Part shown: piece after piece, positions 12,205 to 22,568 of the stretch
Layout of the letters: every line of letters begins with the position of its first letter
Position numbering within the stretch: the first letter of the stretch is position 1
Program-made: the position numbers and the translations under genes
The notes under the pieces: model-generated
What the model saw: the letters and a program-made list of their open reading frames with translations, nothing else
The model's database searches: none
Told to the model about the DNA's origin: nothing
Source of the DNA: Carallia brachiata
Taxonomy: Eukaryota; Streptophyta; Magnoliopsida; Malpighiales; Rhizophoraceae
Direction of reading: 5' to 3'
NCBI GenBank assembly: GCA_021464245.1
Contig: JADCRB010000001.1
Location: 4,074,829-4,138,828, forward strand
DNA: 64,000 nt

Positions 12205-12421
12205 TGCATACTATTGGTAAACAGTTGACCAGAATTGAGAACCAAGTTTCAAAACCAATTCCCGCCAACTTACCTACAGTCCAGATTAATAAAACACCTG
12301 TTTTTAAACCTTTTGAAGTTTCCACTTCCAGTAAACAACAATTTCAAAATGATAAAACAAGTTTTTTAGAAACTATTAAACAACAACTCCAGTCTTTGGG
12401 ATCAGCAGAATCCTCCAGTTC
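12205..12421 (+). other. Unique plus-strand viral fragment
   Basis: The block reads openly as TRIENQVSKPIPANLPTVQI and ends in a Ser-rich stretch (LGSAESSSS). It has no second copy in the window. Its composition fits the linker between movement-protein and coat-protein regions of a caulimovirid polyprotein, but this is inferred from position and style only. Confidence 0.5.
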
Positions 12422-12573
12422 TAGGAGTTACCATATTGATAAATGGAGTACCCAAGATTACAGTATGATGGATATCCTTTACCAATAAAAATGAAGTTAA
12501 AATACTAATGTCTCGGCTAACAACATAACCGTCAACCTTACCATTGATGGTTAATCGAGAAGCATTAGCAGTT
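12422..12573 (-). repeat. Second inverted fragment of the viral protease region
   Basis: Reverse complement of about 9829-9978, next to the segment duplicated in 11695-12204. It ends where the right-hand (TA)n tract begins. With the two blocks before it, it shows three orientation switches in 870 bp. Confidence 0.85.
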
Positions 12574-12945
12574 ATATATATATATATATATATATATTCT
12601 AATGTAATATGCACTTAGTTTAATTTACAAAATGGTGGTATGCAGCCTGTACCTGGGGGCAGTACAACTCCTCATACTCGACAAGGTAAAAAGAGAAAAC
12701 AAACTAGCAAAGGTGATGGTAAGAAGTCAAAAAAGGTACATCTTATTTATGTATTTTGTGTTGTTGTTTATTTAGTTCAATTATTAGTAAATCCTCAATT
12801 ATGTTTATGCTTTATTTTAGGATCATAACTTGCCATCTCAAGGAGCCTCACAAGAAGCTAGTATATCTCATTCACAGCCATCAGCATCACAACAAGCCCA
12901 ATGAATTTTATGGTATGTTAAAATATGTATCCTTAATATGCAATT

Positions 12946-13383
12946 TTATTTAAATAAATAACAATTGAAACAATGATTAACACATAAAGTATGAGTGTAC
13001 AACATCAAAATCAGCCCAATCATCTTAACATAAGTAGTTTGCATTCCTAAGTTATGTATTTTTTTATTTAACTTCCTAAGCTTTACTCTCACTAATTGCA
13101 CTTCACCCATTATAGATGTTATGTCCACTTCAGTTTCTATTCTTATTGTTGGATACTGAGTTTCATTAGCTTCTGCATGCTCTTCACTTTGCTTGTAAAT
13201 GGGTACACACCAGCCTAGGAAGCTTGCACTGCAGTTCCTATCTTCACAGCAATAATATAGCTTATTTTTATTCTTTTCTAACTCACTCACTTTCACTGCT
13301 GCTCTTTTCTTGCATGTTTTGCATGAAATATTTCTGAACTTTGGCCCTTTAAAATTCATGGAGTTTGCACTGGACATGGACAT
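12946..13383 (-). CDS. GRF-like zinc-finger protein with C-terminal membrane segment, MULE-borne
   Basis: A 145-codon ORF on the minus strand ends 42 bp from the transposase stop, so the two MULE genes converge. Residues about 20-60 carry a Cys pattern like the plant GRF zinc finger: CKTCKK, then NKNKLYYCCEDRNC and SFLGWC (usual form: C-G-C, NPGR-F, C-x-FF-W). The canonical Gly-Arg is replaced by Asn-Lys, so the match is diverged. A charged, probably coiled-coil stretch (VQLVRVKLRKLNKKIHNL) and a hydrophobic segment (MIGLILMLYTHTLCV) follow. Small proteins of this layout are common in plants and poorly characterised. The placement mirrors the second gene of maize MuDR, but I see no similarity claim to mudrB. 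The ORF is intact. Function is unknown; a role in transposition is inferred from location only. Confidence 0.65.
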   Translation of the reverse strand: MSMSSANSMNFKGPKFRNISCKTCKKRAAVKVSELEKNKNKLYYCCEDRNCSASFLGWCVPIYKQSEEHAEANETQYPTIRIETEVDITSIMGEVQLVRVKLRKLNKKIHNLGMQTTYVKMIGLILMLYTHTLCVNHCFNCYLFK

Positions 13384-13833
13384 TTTGTTGGCTTCAAATA
13401 AAGATTTTGCTGTTTTTGCTGTAAAAGGGGGAGCTACCTGGCTGTAATTGAAGTTTGTGGCGTGTTGAAGGAGGTTGTGAACGATGAAATTGTGTTGCTG
13501 TTTTGCTGTAAAAAAGAGAGATGACTATTTGGTTTTTCTGAAGGAGGTTGAGAAGGATGCTGGTGCTAGTTTTTATAGATGTAGATCCAACGGTGCTTTG
13601 GCTGGAGAATCCAATGGTTATTTTTTGCTTTTGCAGATAATAGACATATTTTGTTGTTTTGTAGCAGCCTATTGTTCTCTATTTTTGTTGACCCAACGGC
13701 TATATTTAGTCAATTATGTATTTAGGGTATTTTGGACCCTTTGTGGCAATTATAATGGCATTTTTGTTATTAAAATGGATGTCTACAAACGACTCTTTAA
13801 CGGAGTATGTTTTTTGTAACCGCATTCATAATT
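13384..13833 (-). promoter_or_regulatory. Presumed leader/promoter region of the MULE GRF-like ORF
   Basis: No conserved coding region is seen between the GRF ORF start and the right TIR. A short duplicated motif (TTGCTGTTTT(T)GCTGTAAAA near 13410 and 13493) occurs. In Mutator elements promoters lie in or next to the TIRs; that role is assumed here from position. Confidence 0.35.
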
Positions 13834-13916
13834 TGGTATGTTTTTTGTAATTTCTGATAATACGGTATGTTTTTTCTAATAAGGACAAAGTTAAGGATGG
13901 TGGAGGTAAATTTCCC
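13834..13916 (-). repeat. Right terminal inverted repeat of the MULE
   Basis: Reverse-complement partner of 4051-4133. A GTATGTTTTTTGTAA-type motif occurs three times at roughly 34-bp spacing from about 13805 inward to the end, once more than in the left arm. Repeated short motifs in Mutator TIRs are candidate transposase binding sites; that role is inferred. Confidence 0.9.
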
Positions 13917-13925
13917 CAATGAATT

Positions 13926-14580
13926 GTTATAAAAGGTATCCATACACAGTTGGATGAAGCTATTTTCTACTAACCAAGGTAGCCTTTAATAAGCTCATCT
14001 AGGCAAGAAAAAGAACCAAGAAACATAGTGTGCTTTTGTCTCAAATTTTTCTCTATGATTCAATTTTTATTTTTTGAAACAATTACCATTCTTTGTGCAA
14101 CAAAAGTGTTGTAGATGGTATCCACACATGGTTGGACGAAGCTATTTTATACTAACTAAGGTAGCATTCCTAAGTTCATCTAGGTTGGGAGAAGAACTAT
14201 GAAATGCAGTGTGCATTTCTCTTAAACTCTTCTATATGAATTAGTTTTTATATTTTGCAACAGTTACTATCCTTTGTGCAACAAAATTGTTAAAAAGGAT
14301 ATCCTAACACGATTGGATTAAACTATTTTTCACTAACCCAAATAACTTTTCGTAGGTTCATCTAGGTAGGAAGAAGAACTATGAAACTTAGTGTGGATTT
14401 ATCTTGAACTCTTCTCTACCAATAAGTTTTTATATTTTGCAACTGTTATTGTTCTTTGTGTAATGGAATTGTTATAAAAAATATTCACACATAATTGGAT
14501 GAAGCTACTTTTTACTAATTAAGGTAGCTTTTTATAAGTTCATTTAGGTAAAAAGAAGAACCATGAAATGTAGTTTCTTT
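13926..14580 (+). repeat. Three to four units of the ~180-bp tandem repeat, forward orientation
   Basis: Units begin near 13924, 14108, 14285 and 14468, each with (A)TTGTTATAAAA(A/G)GTAT, TTGGATGAAGCTATTTT, TTCATCTAGG, GAAGAACTATGAAA and TATTTTGCAAC. The last unit is truncated at about 14580. They continue the unit interrupted at 4050 and mirror the array at 3184-3700. Confidence 0.8.
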
Positions 14581-16258
14581 ATTAAGTTTACTTCGAATTA
14601 AACGAATCACATATAATTAATTTATAGAGCAAGAGGCAACGACATTATTATTATGAATTCAAATCCTAAAATTTCTAACCATTTTAATGGTGCACGTTCG
14701 TCACATGTTATATACTCTATGTAATCTATTGCACATTTTGAAGTCTTGGTTTCACATTAAATATATTCAAAGCATGAAACATAAATATGTTTTTAATTTA
14801 GATTGAACTATAATTCTATGATTAACTGGCCAAAATGCTGGAAACTTTTTGGGACTTTGGGGAGCACGTTCATATACAAATTGATTAATTTAAAATGAAA
14901 ATATATAATTTACAAAGTAATTTGTGCTTAATTTATTTAGCATTAGTTATTTAGATTCATTGATATATTAAATGAATTAATTGTTAATATCATGTTATAT
15001 TTAATTTTAAATCACATATAATTACATCTATCAAATATAATTATTTTGATTACTATATCTTATAAATAATTACATTTTATACATTAATGTGTTACAAATA
15101 ATCTATATATTTTAATTATATATTAATATTATCATAGTTTACAGATAATTAAATTTCTCAAATGCAATATTATAATATGTATAATACTTTTATTATTTAT
15201 ATATTTAATATTAAATACCGATTTTACTGGTTCAATCCTTGTTGAATCGATGAAACGTTAAACCTCTAAAATTTTCACTTCAATAACACGACCTGGTTTT
15301 TACTACATGGAATAAAATGTGCGACTAAGGCTATTTAGCAATGAACAAGTTAAACTAATTGCAATAATATTACTTTATTAAATGGCTACATTTAATCTAC
15401 AATTTCAATGGTCGTTAATAATTTCTTGCAATCTAAATTAAACTAATTGCAATATGCATTATTTAACAATTATTGTTTGTATATATTACATAAAACCTTA
15501 TTTTATGATCCAATTATTCACTAAAATTGCTAAATTAAATTTAAAGTTAACCTTGTGACCACTTGTGACTGCATTGGACTACAAAACAGTAAGCAAGAAT
15601 CTGTTCCTCAAAACATATGGAATTTCTTACTCAAGTATACTTGCATTAATGATCAACTGCTCCCCCCCTCAATTGAATTGTATTACTTAATTTTAAGTTT
15701 CACAAATTATCTTACCCTCTATATTACCATACTGTCAAATAAGTCCACAATCCATAAATGTCTATGGACACAGAAAAAGTGAGATGGGGAATTGACGGAT
15801 TACGATTGATTTTTTTTTTTTGTAACCAGACGCTTAATGTTGTCTTCGCAATCTTTCAAGGCCAGCGAGACAATTGTAATTTTCTGTTACCAAGGATGCA
15901 TGGACACAAGGGATGCCAATGCAACACAATACAAGCATGAATAGAGACATATAAACTCTTACAAAATTAAAGACACTGATATATCATGCACATGATTAAA
16001 AAACATATATTTGTGTGTGTGCGTGTGTGAGCTAAATATTTTTAATAAATTTAATATTTTTTGTAACAAATAATTATCATTATTATATATATAAATGACA
16101 TCATATTTAAGAAATTATAAAATAATTTTTGTTAACATTGCTGATAAAATAGCAAATATTTAATGAATATTACCTTTTTTTTTACTATCAAACAACTTAT
16201 TAGCATATTTATCAGAACGACTTGATTATGTTTATAATTTTTTAAAAGATTAAAATTA

Positions 16259-16307
<49 letters not shown>

Positions 16308-17316
16308 ATGTATATATAACATTTTAATAATGAAATATCAATGCATATATCAAAAGTGTCAGACACGTATATTAGATTAATTTACCATGCAAATTATAAG
16401 TATTTGATACGCATATTCAAACTTTTTCATTTTTATTTTTTATTAGATACGTTTTGAAGTGTCAAAAAAAAAAAATTAAACAAGTGTCATATTGTATCTG
16501 ATACATGTATCCAATATAAATACAAATAATCTTAAAAGTATTATGTGCCACATTCCATTAGGGACCCAACAAAGATTTTACGTTGCAATGATCTAGGGCA
16601 GGAAGAAATAAGGTTAATTGGAGGGAATTTTTGTTGCCGAATTTGCGGCTAATTTTGGCGGAGATTTTACCACCAAAGCAACTGTCTTTCGCTCTTACTT
16701 TATTCATTATTTTATTATTTATAGGTAAGTTTGGACAACAAATGTCTGGCCAAGCATCTTTTCCGTTCAGAAAAAATAGGGATCTTATCACCCCTCAATT
16801 GACCATGACATAATTTAGAGTTAGCACCCACTATTTATAGTGTAACATGAAAACTATAAGCCATTAGTGTAGAAAATTATATGTTCTCTAAACTAATAAT
16901 ACTCGGTTTGCATTACCATAGCTCATCAAGGTATAAAAGTCAGATACGTAAGAAGGAGACTACGGCCAACCGAGACCCCCATCGCATTACTTACAGTACT
17001 ATTGTTCACTTGTTTTTATTGTCATGTTTTTCTACTCATATTTTATATGTTTTATTTCTCTCTTTATGGGATGTAATTAATTTATATCTATCACAAGTGC
17101 ACATTTTGGGTTTTGCTAATGTGTAGAGTTATACAGGAAACCAATCCATTTAGAAAGAGTAGTTATTGAACTTGAAATAATTTCTTCGATTAGAAGGTGA
17201 AATGAGAGAGCGATACAATTTTGTAACTTTAGCCCTATAATTGCTAGCAATGTAAGTGAATGTAATTTAGTGCAATGCAGGGTTGCCTACAACCTATAAA
17301 TGGTTATAGTTGAATT
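14581..17316. other. Intergenic AT-rich DNA with microsatellites
   Basis: No gene or transposon domain was recognised. It includes a (TA)n tract at about 16264-16310, a GT-rich run near 16012-16030 and several poly(T) runs. The short ORFs here have no recognisable domain. Confidence 0.5.
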
Positions 17317-17321
17317 ATTTG

Positions 17322-17541
17322 TGTTAGAATAAGTAATGTATATGGCTAGAATCAAATTAGAGATCTTGTAAGATTATGTAAATTATTCTTGACATGATTA
17401 CGATATTGTTATCATTATTTGTAATTATTTGCCTTCTTATTTCATGTATAGCCCTCCTGTATATATTGAGGTCATCCCTCAAAATAATATATACAAAAAA
17501 AAAAAAATCTTATTCTCTTAAAAGCCTTCTTAGTATTATCA
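17322..17541 (+). repeat. 5' LTR of the copia element
   Basis: Starts TGTTAGAATAAGTAATG and ends TATTATCA. A TATATA-rich stretch near 17459-17500 may contain the promoter. Direct copy at 22569-22784 with visible substitutions and small indels. Confidence 0.92.
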
Positions 17542-18009
17542 TGGTATCAGAGCCCTTCTCAATTTAGTGAGACAGGAATTGTTCCGTATTCTTTGTTTCG
17601 CCGATCTCCGTATCATCTATTGGTTCTTTTGTTGTTATTATTTTTCTAGTGGTACTGTTCACCTAGCTTTGTTACCGTCGTCAGTTACTGGAAACTATTC
17701 AGTGCTGCTATTTATGGTTCTGCAGACCCCGTTTATCCTCAATCAAGAATTTGTTTTCACAGACCTCTAGTTTTTGATCTATTCTGTCAGACCTCAATAT
17801 TTCAAACCTTTGTTCTGAATCTGGTGAGCCTTTGGTTCCATTTTTATTTGGATTTTTTCACATCCAAATGCAGAAATCCGTTCTACAGGACACAGAAAAC
17901 TCATTGCGGGAAAATTGTCTTGATCGGACCTCCCACGCCTCGTCATGCGCTCGTTGGAATACTGCCCGACGATATACTCTCATCCACGCGCTGGAAAGTT
18001 CTAGAGGTT

Positions 18010-18235
18010 GAAGACGACCAGTCATCAGACACGTGTTAGCCACGTCAGCCCACTTTGCCACGTGTCCACATAATATTGGTCAGATATAGCCACGTCACCG
18101 ACCACGTGTCTGTCACGTAATCATCCATGGGTTTTGCCACATCATATGCACATCAGCCAATTGACTGCCACATCAGCACCGTTGATTGCCACGTTAGCAC
18201 CTTGACTACCGCGTCAACATCATTGACCGACCCGG
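18010..18235 (+). promoter_or_regulatory. Cluster of ACGT-core motifs in the copia leader
   Basis: Between the primer binding site and gag, seven ACGT cores lie within about 165 bp (18030-18195): CACGTGT, CCACGTCA, CCACGTGT, CCACGTCA, CCACGTGT, TCACGTAA and CCACGTTA. They sit among GCCAC(A/G)TCAGC-like repeats that continue to about 18215. ACGT-core boxes bind plant bZIP and bHLH factors in known promoters. Whether they act here is unknown; they could instead be a decayed minisatellite. Confidence 0.5.
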
Positions 18236-18434
18236 TTCATAAACTTGACCAGCTATTTCAACCACTTTTGGACCAATTTTTGATTGGTTCAAACTGGTTT
18301 CTAAGGTTTTTGGACATCCTCTTTTCATTTTTGAGGTTTGTTTCTTCAAATTCTGACTATACATACTGGTTTTGGTATGTCTTGTACTTAGTTCAGCATT
18401 ATTTATCTATGTTTGACATCATATTTACTACTGC

Positions 18435-19290
18435 TATGGAAAAATTTGAAACTTCTATGCCAATAAGTACTATTATAGATGGGGCAAATTATGTTCTGTG
18501 GTCCCAAGAAATGTGCAGCTTCCTAAAGGGGCACAAAATCTGGTGTTACGTTAGTGGGAACATTCCAAAACCTACTTCAACGAAAGGCAAGGAAAAGGTA
18601 GAGTCATCTGAGAAGCTGGATGAGCAGATTGAGGAATAGGAGAGTAACAACCATGATTTTGGAATACTGGTGTTTCGATCATCAAACTTCAATTTGGTCA
18701 TCTCGGTACTGCAAAAGAAATATGGGATCTATTAGCTTCTAGATATTCTATCTATCACGGTGCACATCAGTATCAGCTCTTTGGTGATCTTTATCATTTG
18801 AAATAACAGCTGGGATAATCTATCAAAGCCTTTCTATCTCAAATGCATGTTATATGGGACCAATTGGCACTTTCTAAACCTGCATGGGATTATCCCTTTG
18901 ATGCTATTAAGTTTTCACAGTGTAGAGATAGAATGAGAATTATGCAATTTCTTATAGCACTCATTAATGATTACAAACCTATGTCAGCTTCTCTATTTCA
19001 TTGCGATCCATTACCTTCTTTGGAAAGTGTAGTGAGCTACTCTCTGAGGAAACTCGTTTAGTCACCATGCGGGCTCATCATCCTACTGCACCTACTCCTA
19101 CTGGTATTGTTCTACTCACATCTTTTCCTTCCATTCAGCGCCATTCTGCACCTACTCCAGCTGACAATATCTTGTTTACCTATTCTCCTTCTAATCAGCG
19201 AAAACTAAGTTGTCGGTATTGCCATAAATCAGATTATCACATCTCAGAATGCCACAAGTTACAGGCCAAGAACCAGTCATGCTCTACATA
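18435..19290 (+). pseudogene. Copia gag remnant
   Basis: From ATG 18435 the frame reads MEKFETSMP...DGANYVLWSQEM, the copia gag N-terminus, to a stop near 18637. Later pieces (18843-19061) continue in shifted frames, and a CCHC knuckle (CRYCHKSDYHISEC, Gly of the usual GH replaced) lies near 19211-19252. Several stops break it. Confidence 0.8.
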
Positions 19291-20700
19291 GTCAAACAAT
19301 TCTAAGGTAAGTTTAGTAAGACTGCTGCTGCTACCACTGCTGCCACTGAGGTTTTACCCACTGATCTTGAGACTCTCTTAAGCCAAGTTGAATTTGATAC
19401 CCTGAAAAAAGCCTTAGCTAAATTTGGTAATTCCTCTTTTGCCTTATCAGTTGTTCAGGGTACATCCAAATCTTGGTTCTTAGACTCTGAATGTTGTAAT
19501 CATATGACCTTTGATATTACACTTTTTAGTCAAAACAAGCGTCCCCATATGCACTTGTTATTCATACTACTAATAATTCTCAAATGCATGTTAGTCATAA
19601 TGGCAACATTTCTACTACAAACTTAGCCTTGTTTGATACTTTTTTAGTTCCCAATCTTACTTTAAATCTTATTTCCATTGGTCAATTGTGTGACCTTGGC
19701 CTTGACTTACACTTCTCTTCTACTGGTTGTCGTGTGTAGGATCCAAAGACGGGTCAGATTCTTGGGACAGGCTGTAAAGTTGGACGTATGTTTGAACTTG
19801 TCTCGCTAAAAATTCCAAGGTCATCTAATAATCATTATGTTGCGTTTGTTTCCTCTGTACTTTGGCATTCTCGTCTTGGTCATGTTTCTCATTCCAGATT
19901 GAGTCCTTTAATTTCAAGTGGTGTTCTAGGTTCTATTAAAAGTGTTGAGACTGATTGTGTTACATGTCAGCTTGGCAAACATCATGCTTTACCTTTTAAT
20001 AATAGTGATTCTATTTCTTCTGCACTATTTGATTCATTCTGATGTTTAGGGACCATTTATATTGATACTATGGGTGGATCATGTGACATTTATTGATAAT
20101 TACTCACGCTATACATGGCTTTACCTTATGAAGAATTGTTCTGAACTATTTGGTGTCTATTCTCAATTTGCTGTTATGGTCAAAACTTAGTTTTCTCAAA
20201 ATATCAAATTGTTTCATATTAATAATACCATGGAATACAAAGACTCCAAATTTCTATAGCTTCTTTCTCAATCTAGCACTATTCTCCAACGCTCTTGTCC
20301 AAGTACCTAATAGTAGAATGGACGAGCCAAATGCAAACATCAACACATTCTAGACACAATTCGAGCCCTTTTCATTTCTGCTTCTTGTCCTGAACATTTT
20401 TAGGGAGAAGTTGCTCTTATAACTGTATACACTATTAATCAAGTTCCATCCAAAGTTATCAACAATGTGTCTCCTTTTGAGCGCCTTTATGGTACATCAC
20501 CATCCTATCAATCTCTTCGAGTCTTCGATTGTGTTTGTTTTATTCTCTTACAACCTTATGAAAGAACCAAGTTAGATCCTCAACCCCGTCTGTGTTGCTT
20601 TTTGGGTTATGGGATTGAGTATAAAGGATATTGATATTGGGATCTGGTCTCCAAACGTCTGCACGTTTCCCGTTATGTCATTTTTTGGGGACATAAAATG
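19291..20700 (+). pseudogene. Copia protease and integrase remnant
   Basis: The protease box survives as SWFLDSECCNHMT near 19471-19510, where the active-site DSG has become DSE. The pre-integrase zinc region (WHSRLGHVSHSRL...CVTCQLGKH) lies at 19860-19985 and the integrase core (FIDNYSRYTWLYLM) at about 20088-20130. In-frame stops and frame changes are frequent. Confidence 0.85.
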
Positions 20701-22568
20701 TTTTCTTCTCTTTCCTCCTTTCAGCTACATGCTTTATCACAATCACTTTTCACTGATCCTTTTATTGATTTGCTGACAAACACTGCACTTTCTAAAAATT
20801 TTCCAATATCCCCGCTTCCCATAGATCCTTTTCCTTTTGGTTTCGATGTAGGTTCAACGGGCAGTCCACCACCGGCTAATCCTGAAGTATCTTCCATATC
20901 TGTGGATCATGCACCCTCCTCTAAGTCTCCTTCTAAGCCTCTACCTGAACGTCGTTCTTCTCAAGTGAGTAAACTACTTTCTCACCTTAAAGATTTTGTT
21001 GTTTATTCCACCATTGCCACTTTATATGAACCTCAAACTTATCGAGAAGCAAGTACTAACCCTCTTTGGCAGCAACCAATGGTGGAGGAATTGCAAGCCT
21101 TATCTAAAGCTCATACTTGGGATTTGGTTGAACTCCCTCATGGTAAATCGGCTTTTGGGTGTAAGTGGGTCTATAAGATCAAGACCAAATCTGAAGGATC
21201 TGTTGAGCGGTATAAAGCTCAGTTGGTGGCTAAAGGCTTTACTTAAGAGCATGGGATTGACTATGAGGAGACTTTTGCTTCAGTAGCGCGAATCACTTCA
21301 GTCAGGAGTTTGTTGGCAGTTACTGCAATTCGACATTGGAAGCTTATTCAAATGAATGTTAAAAATGCCTTTCTTAATGGAGATCTTACAGAGGAATTTT
21401 ACATGCAACCTCCACCTGGATATAACCATCCCCCCAACATGGTCTGTCGTCTTCGCCGAGCACTCTATGGCCTCAAACAGGCACCTTGAGCATGGTTTGC
21501 CAAATTCAGTACAACTATGCACTAGTTTAGCTTTTCTTCTAGCCCTTATGATACTGCTTTATTTTTCTGCAAAAGTACTAATGGAATCATTCTGCTCTGA
21601 CTTTATGTTGATGATCTAATTATCATACGAGATGATTTGCAAGGCATTGATGATATTAAGTAGTATCTCAATCAACAATTTGAGATGAGGGATCTTGGTT
21701 TACTCAATTATTTTTTGGCTCTAGAAGTTTCTTCTGATTCTATAGGATACCATTTATCTCAAGCCAAATATGCCTTCGATTTGCTCAATTGAGTAGGGAT
21801 CAGTGATAGCAAAATTTCTTCTATGCCTCTTGAGTACAATGCCAAATTCTCTTCCACTGATGACATATTATTGAAAGATCCTACTCTTTATTGACAACTA
21901 GTTGGGAGTCTGGTATATCTCATTGTTACTCGACTAGACATTGCTTATACTGTCCATATGGTCAGCTAGTTCATGGCAGCACCTCGGTCTACCCACTATG
22001 CTGCTGTTCTTCGAATTCTTCGCTATATCAAGGGAACTATGTTTCATGGACTAATTTCTCTGCTCACTCATCACTAGTTGCAGGCTTATTCTGATCGTAG
22101 TTGGGCACGTGATCCTACAGATAGACCTTTTACAGTAGGATATCGTTTTTTTTTTTTTTTGAGAATCCTATCATTTCTTGGCGCAATAAAAAGCAAACAG
22201 TCACAACTCGATCTAGTACTGAAGCTGAATATTGAGCTCTTGTGGATATTGCATCCGAATTATTATAGCTTCGATGGCTCCGATAGGATATGATTGTTAC
22301 ACACTTATCAGCCACACCTATTCATTATAATAATCGTAGTGCCATCCAAATTGTTCATAATGATGTTTTCCAAGAGCGGACCAAGCAAATTGAGAATAAT
22401 TGTCATTTTGTTCATCAGCACATAGTTCAGAACACTATTTTCTTATTCTTTGTTTCTTCTGTTGTCAAACTACTGATATCTTCACTAAGGCTCATCCACC
22501 CGGACGACACTCTGATCTGGTTTCCAAACTCAAGTTGGCCATTTTACCAACTTGAGTTTGATGGGGCA
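20701..22568 (+). pseudogene. Copia reverse transcriptase and RNase H remnant
   Basis: The frame at 20698-21246 reaches into RT (WQQPMVEELQAL...GCKWVYKIK), with stops after VAKGFT and after YGLKQAP. The catalytic YVDD box is at about 21604-21615. RNase H remnants (YSDRSWARDPTDR near 22085) follow with stops and a poly(T) run at 22146-22160. The gene is not functional. Confidence 0.88.

Larger units (their letters stand above)
8059..12571 (+). mobile_element. Endogenous pararetrovirus (Caulimoviridae-like), rearranged
   Basis: The block lies exactly between two (TA)n tracts and encodes, in order, a coat-protein-like region with CCHC knuckle, an aspartic protease, reverse transcriptase with a YIDD motif, and RNase H ending in a caulimovirid-type ESNSLPDFLTREF motif. 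There are no LTRs, no integrase and no target duplication, which separates it from gypsy elements. Insertion within TA repeats is known for endogenous florendoviruses (Geering and colleagues), so that genus is a reasonable guess. The last ~870 bp are fragments in alternating orientation. Several stops and frameshifts interrupt the coding parts, so it is a fossil. Confidence 0.88.
8013..12645 (+). other. MULE transposase intron enlarged by a viral insertion
   Basis: The donor AAAGAG|GTAAGT follows the CCHC knuckle codons, and the acceptor TATGCAG| at 12645 keeps the reading frame (phase 0 on both sides). The intron sequence itself is only about 120 bases, mostly a (TA)n tract split into 8028-8058 and 12572-12598. 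Everything between is pararetrovirus. Confidence 0.8.
5019..12904 (+). pseudogene. MuDR-type MULE transposase, five coding exons, frameshifted
   Basis: The family catalyses cut-and-paste transposition of Mutator-like elements in the nucleus. The start ATG at 5019 (ACCACCATG) opens an N-terminal domain (MFTFVVHYGDK...). After a frameshift near 5195 the frame continues through a Lys-rich and a long acidic Asp/Glu/Ser region (about 5460-6130). Next comes the MuDR zinc-binding domain (...CAADGCPF...), with a frameshift at about 6370. The catalytic core follows (6370-7021), including FAVVEKESIDSWNWFL and FMSDRQK. Exon 7107-8012 resumes at GIINAVDKHFGW and carries a SWIM zinc finger (CSCRAW...CKH), a basic KRKPGRPKR stretch and a CCHC knuckle (CGRCKKYGHNARTC). 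Short exons at 12646-12735 and 12821-12904 give a basic and a Gln/Ser-rich tail ending in TGA. At least four frame lesions, one in the first catalytic Asp motif, make it a pseudogene. The intron before 12646 contains the pararetrovirus. Confidence 0.9.
4051..13916 (+). mobile_element. Mutator-like element (MULE), complete with TIRs and 9-bp TSD
   Basis: The termini are inverted repeats of about 80 bp: 4051-4133 begins GGGTAATTTACC, and 13834-13916 read on the minus strand begins GGGAAATTTACC. Both arms share AACTTTG(G/T)CCTTATTA and AAAAAACATACCGT(G/A)TTATCAGAAATTA. The flanks 4042-4050 (CAACGAATT) and 13917-13925 (CAATGAATT) form a 9-bp target duplication with one mismatch, the length typical of Mutator elements. 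Inside are a MuDR-type transposase gene (plus strand) and a convergent GRF-like zinc-finger ORF (minus strand). The element is 9866 bp, of which about 4.5 kb is a later pararetrovirus insertion. Frameshifts in the transposase suggest it is no longer autonomous. Confidence 0.95.

Noticed and set aside
8059..12571. Viral block as a Ty3/gypsy element
   Set aside because: No LTRs, no integrase, and the RNase H end motif and TA-repeat setting fit a caulimovirid.
13484..13819. 111-codon plus-strand ORF at the right end of the MULE
   Set aside because: Overlaps the presumed promoter/leader of the GRF-like gene and the TIR; no domain, and the hydrophobic run reflects T-rich sequence.
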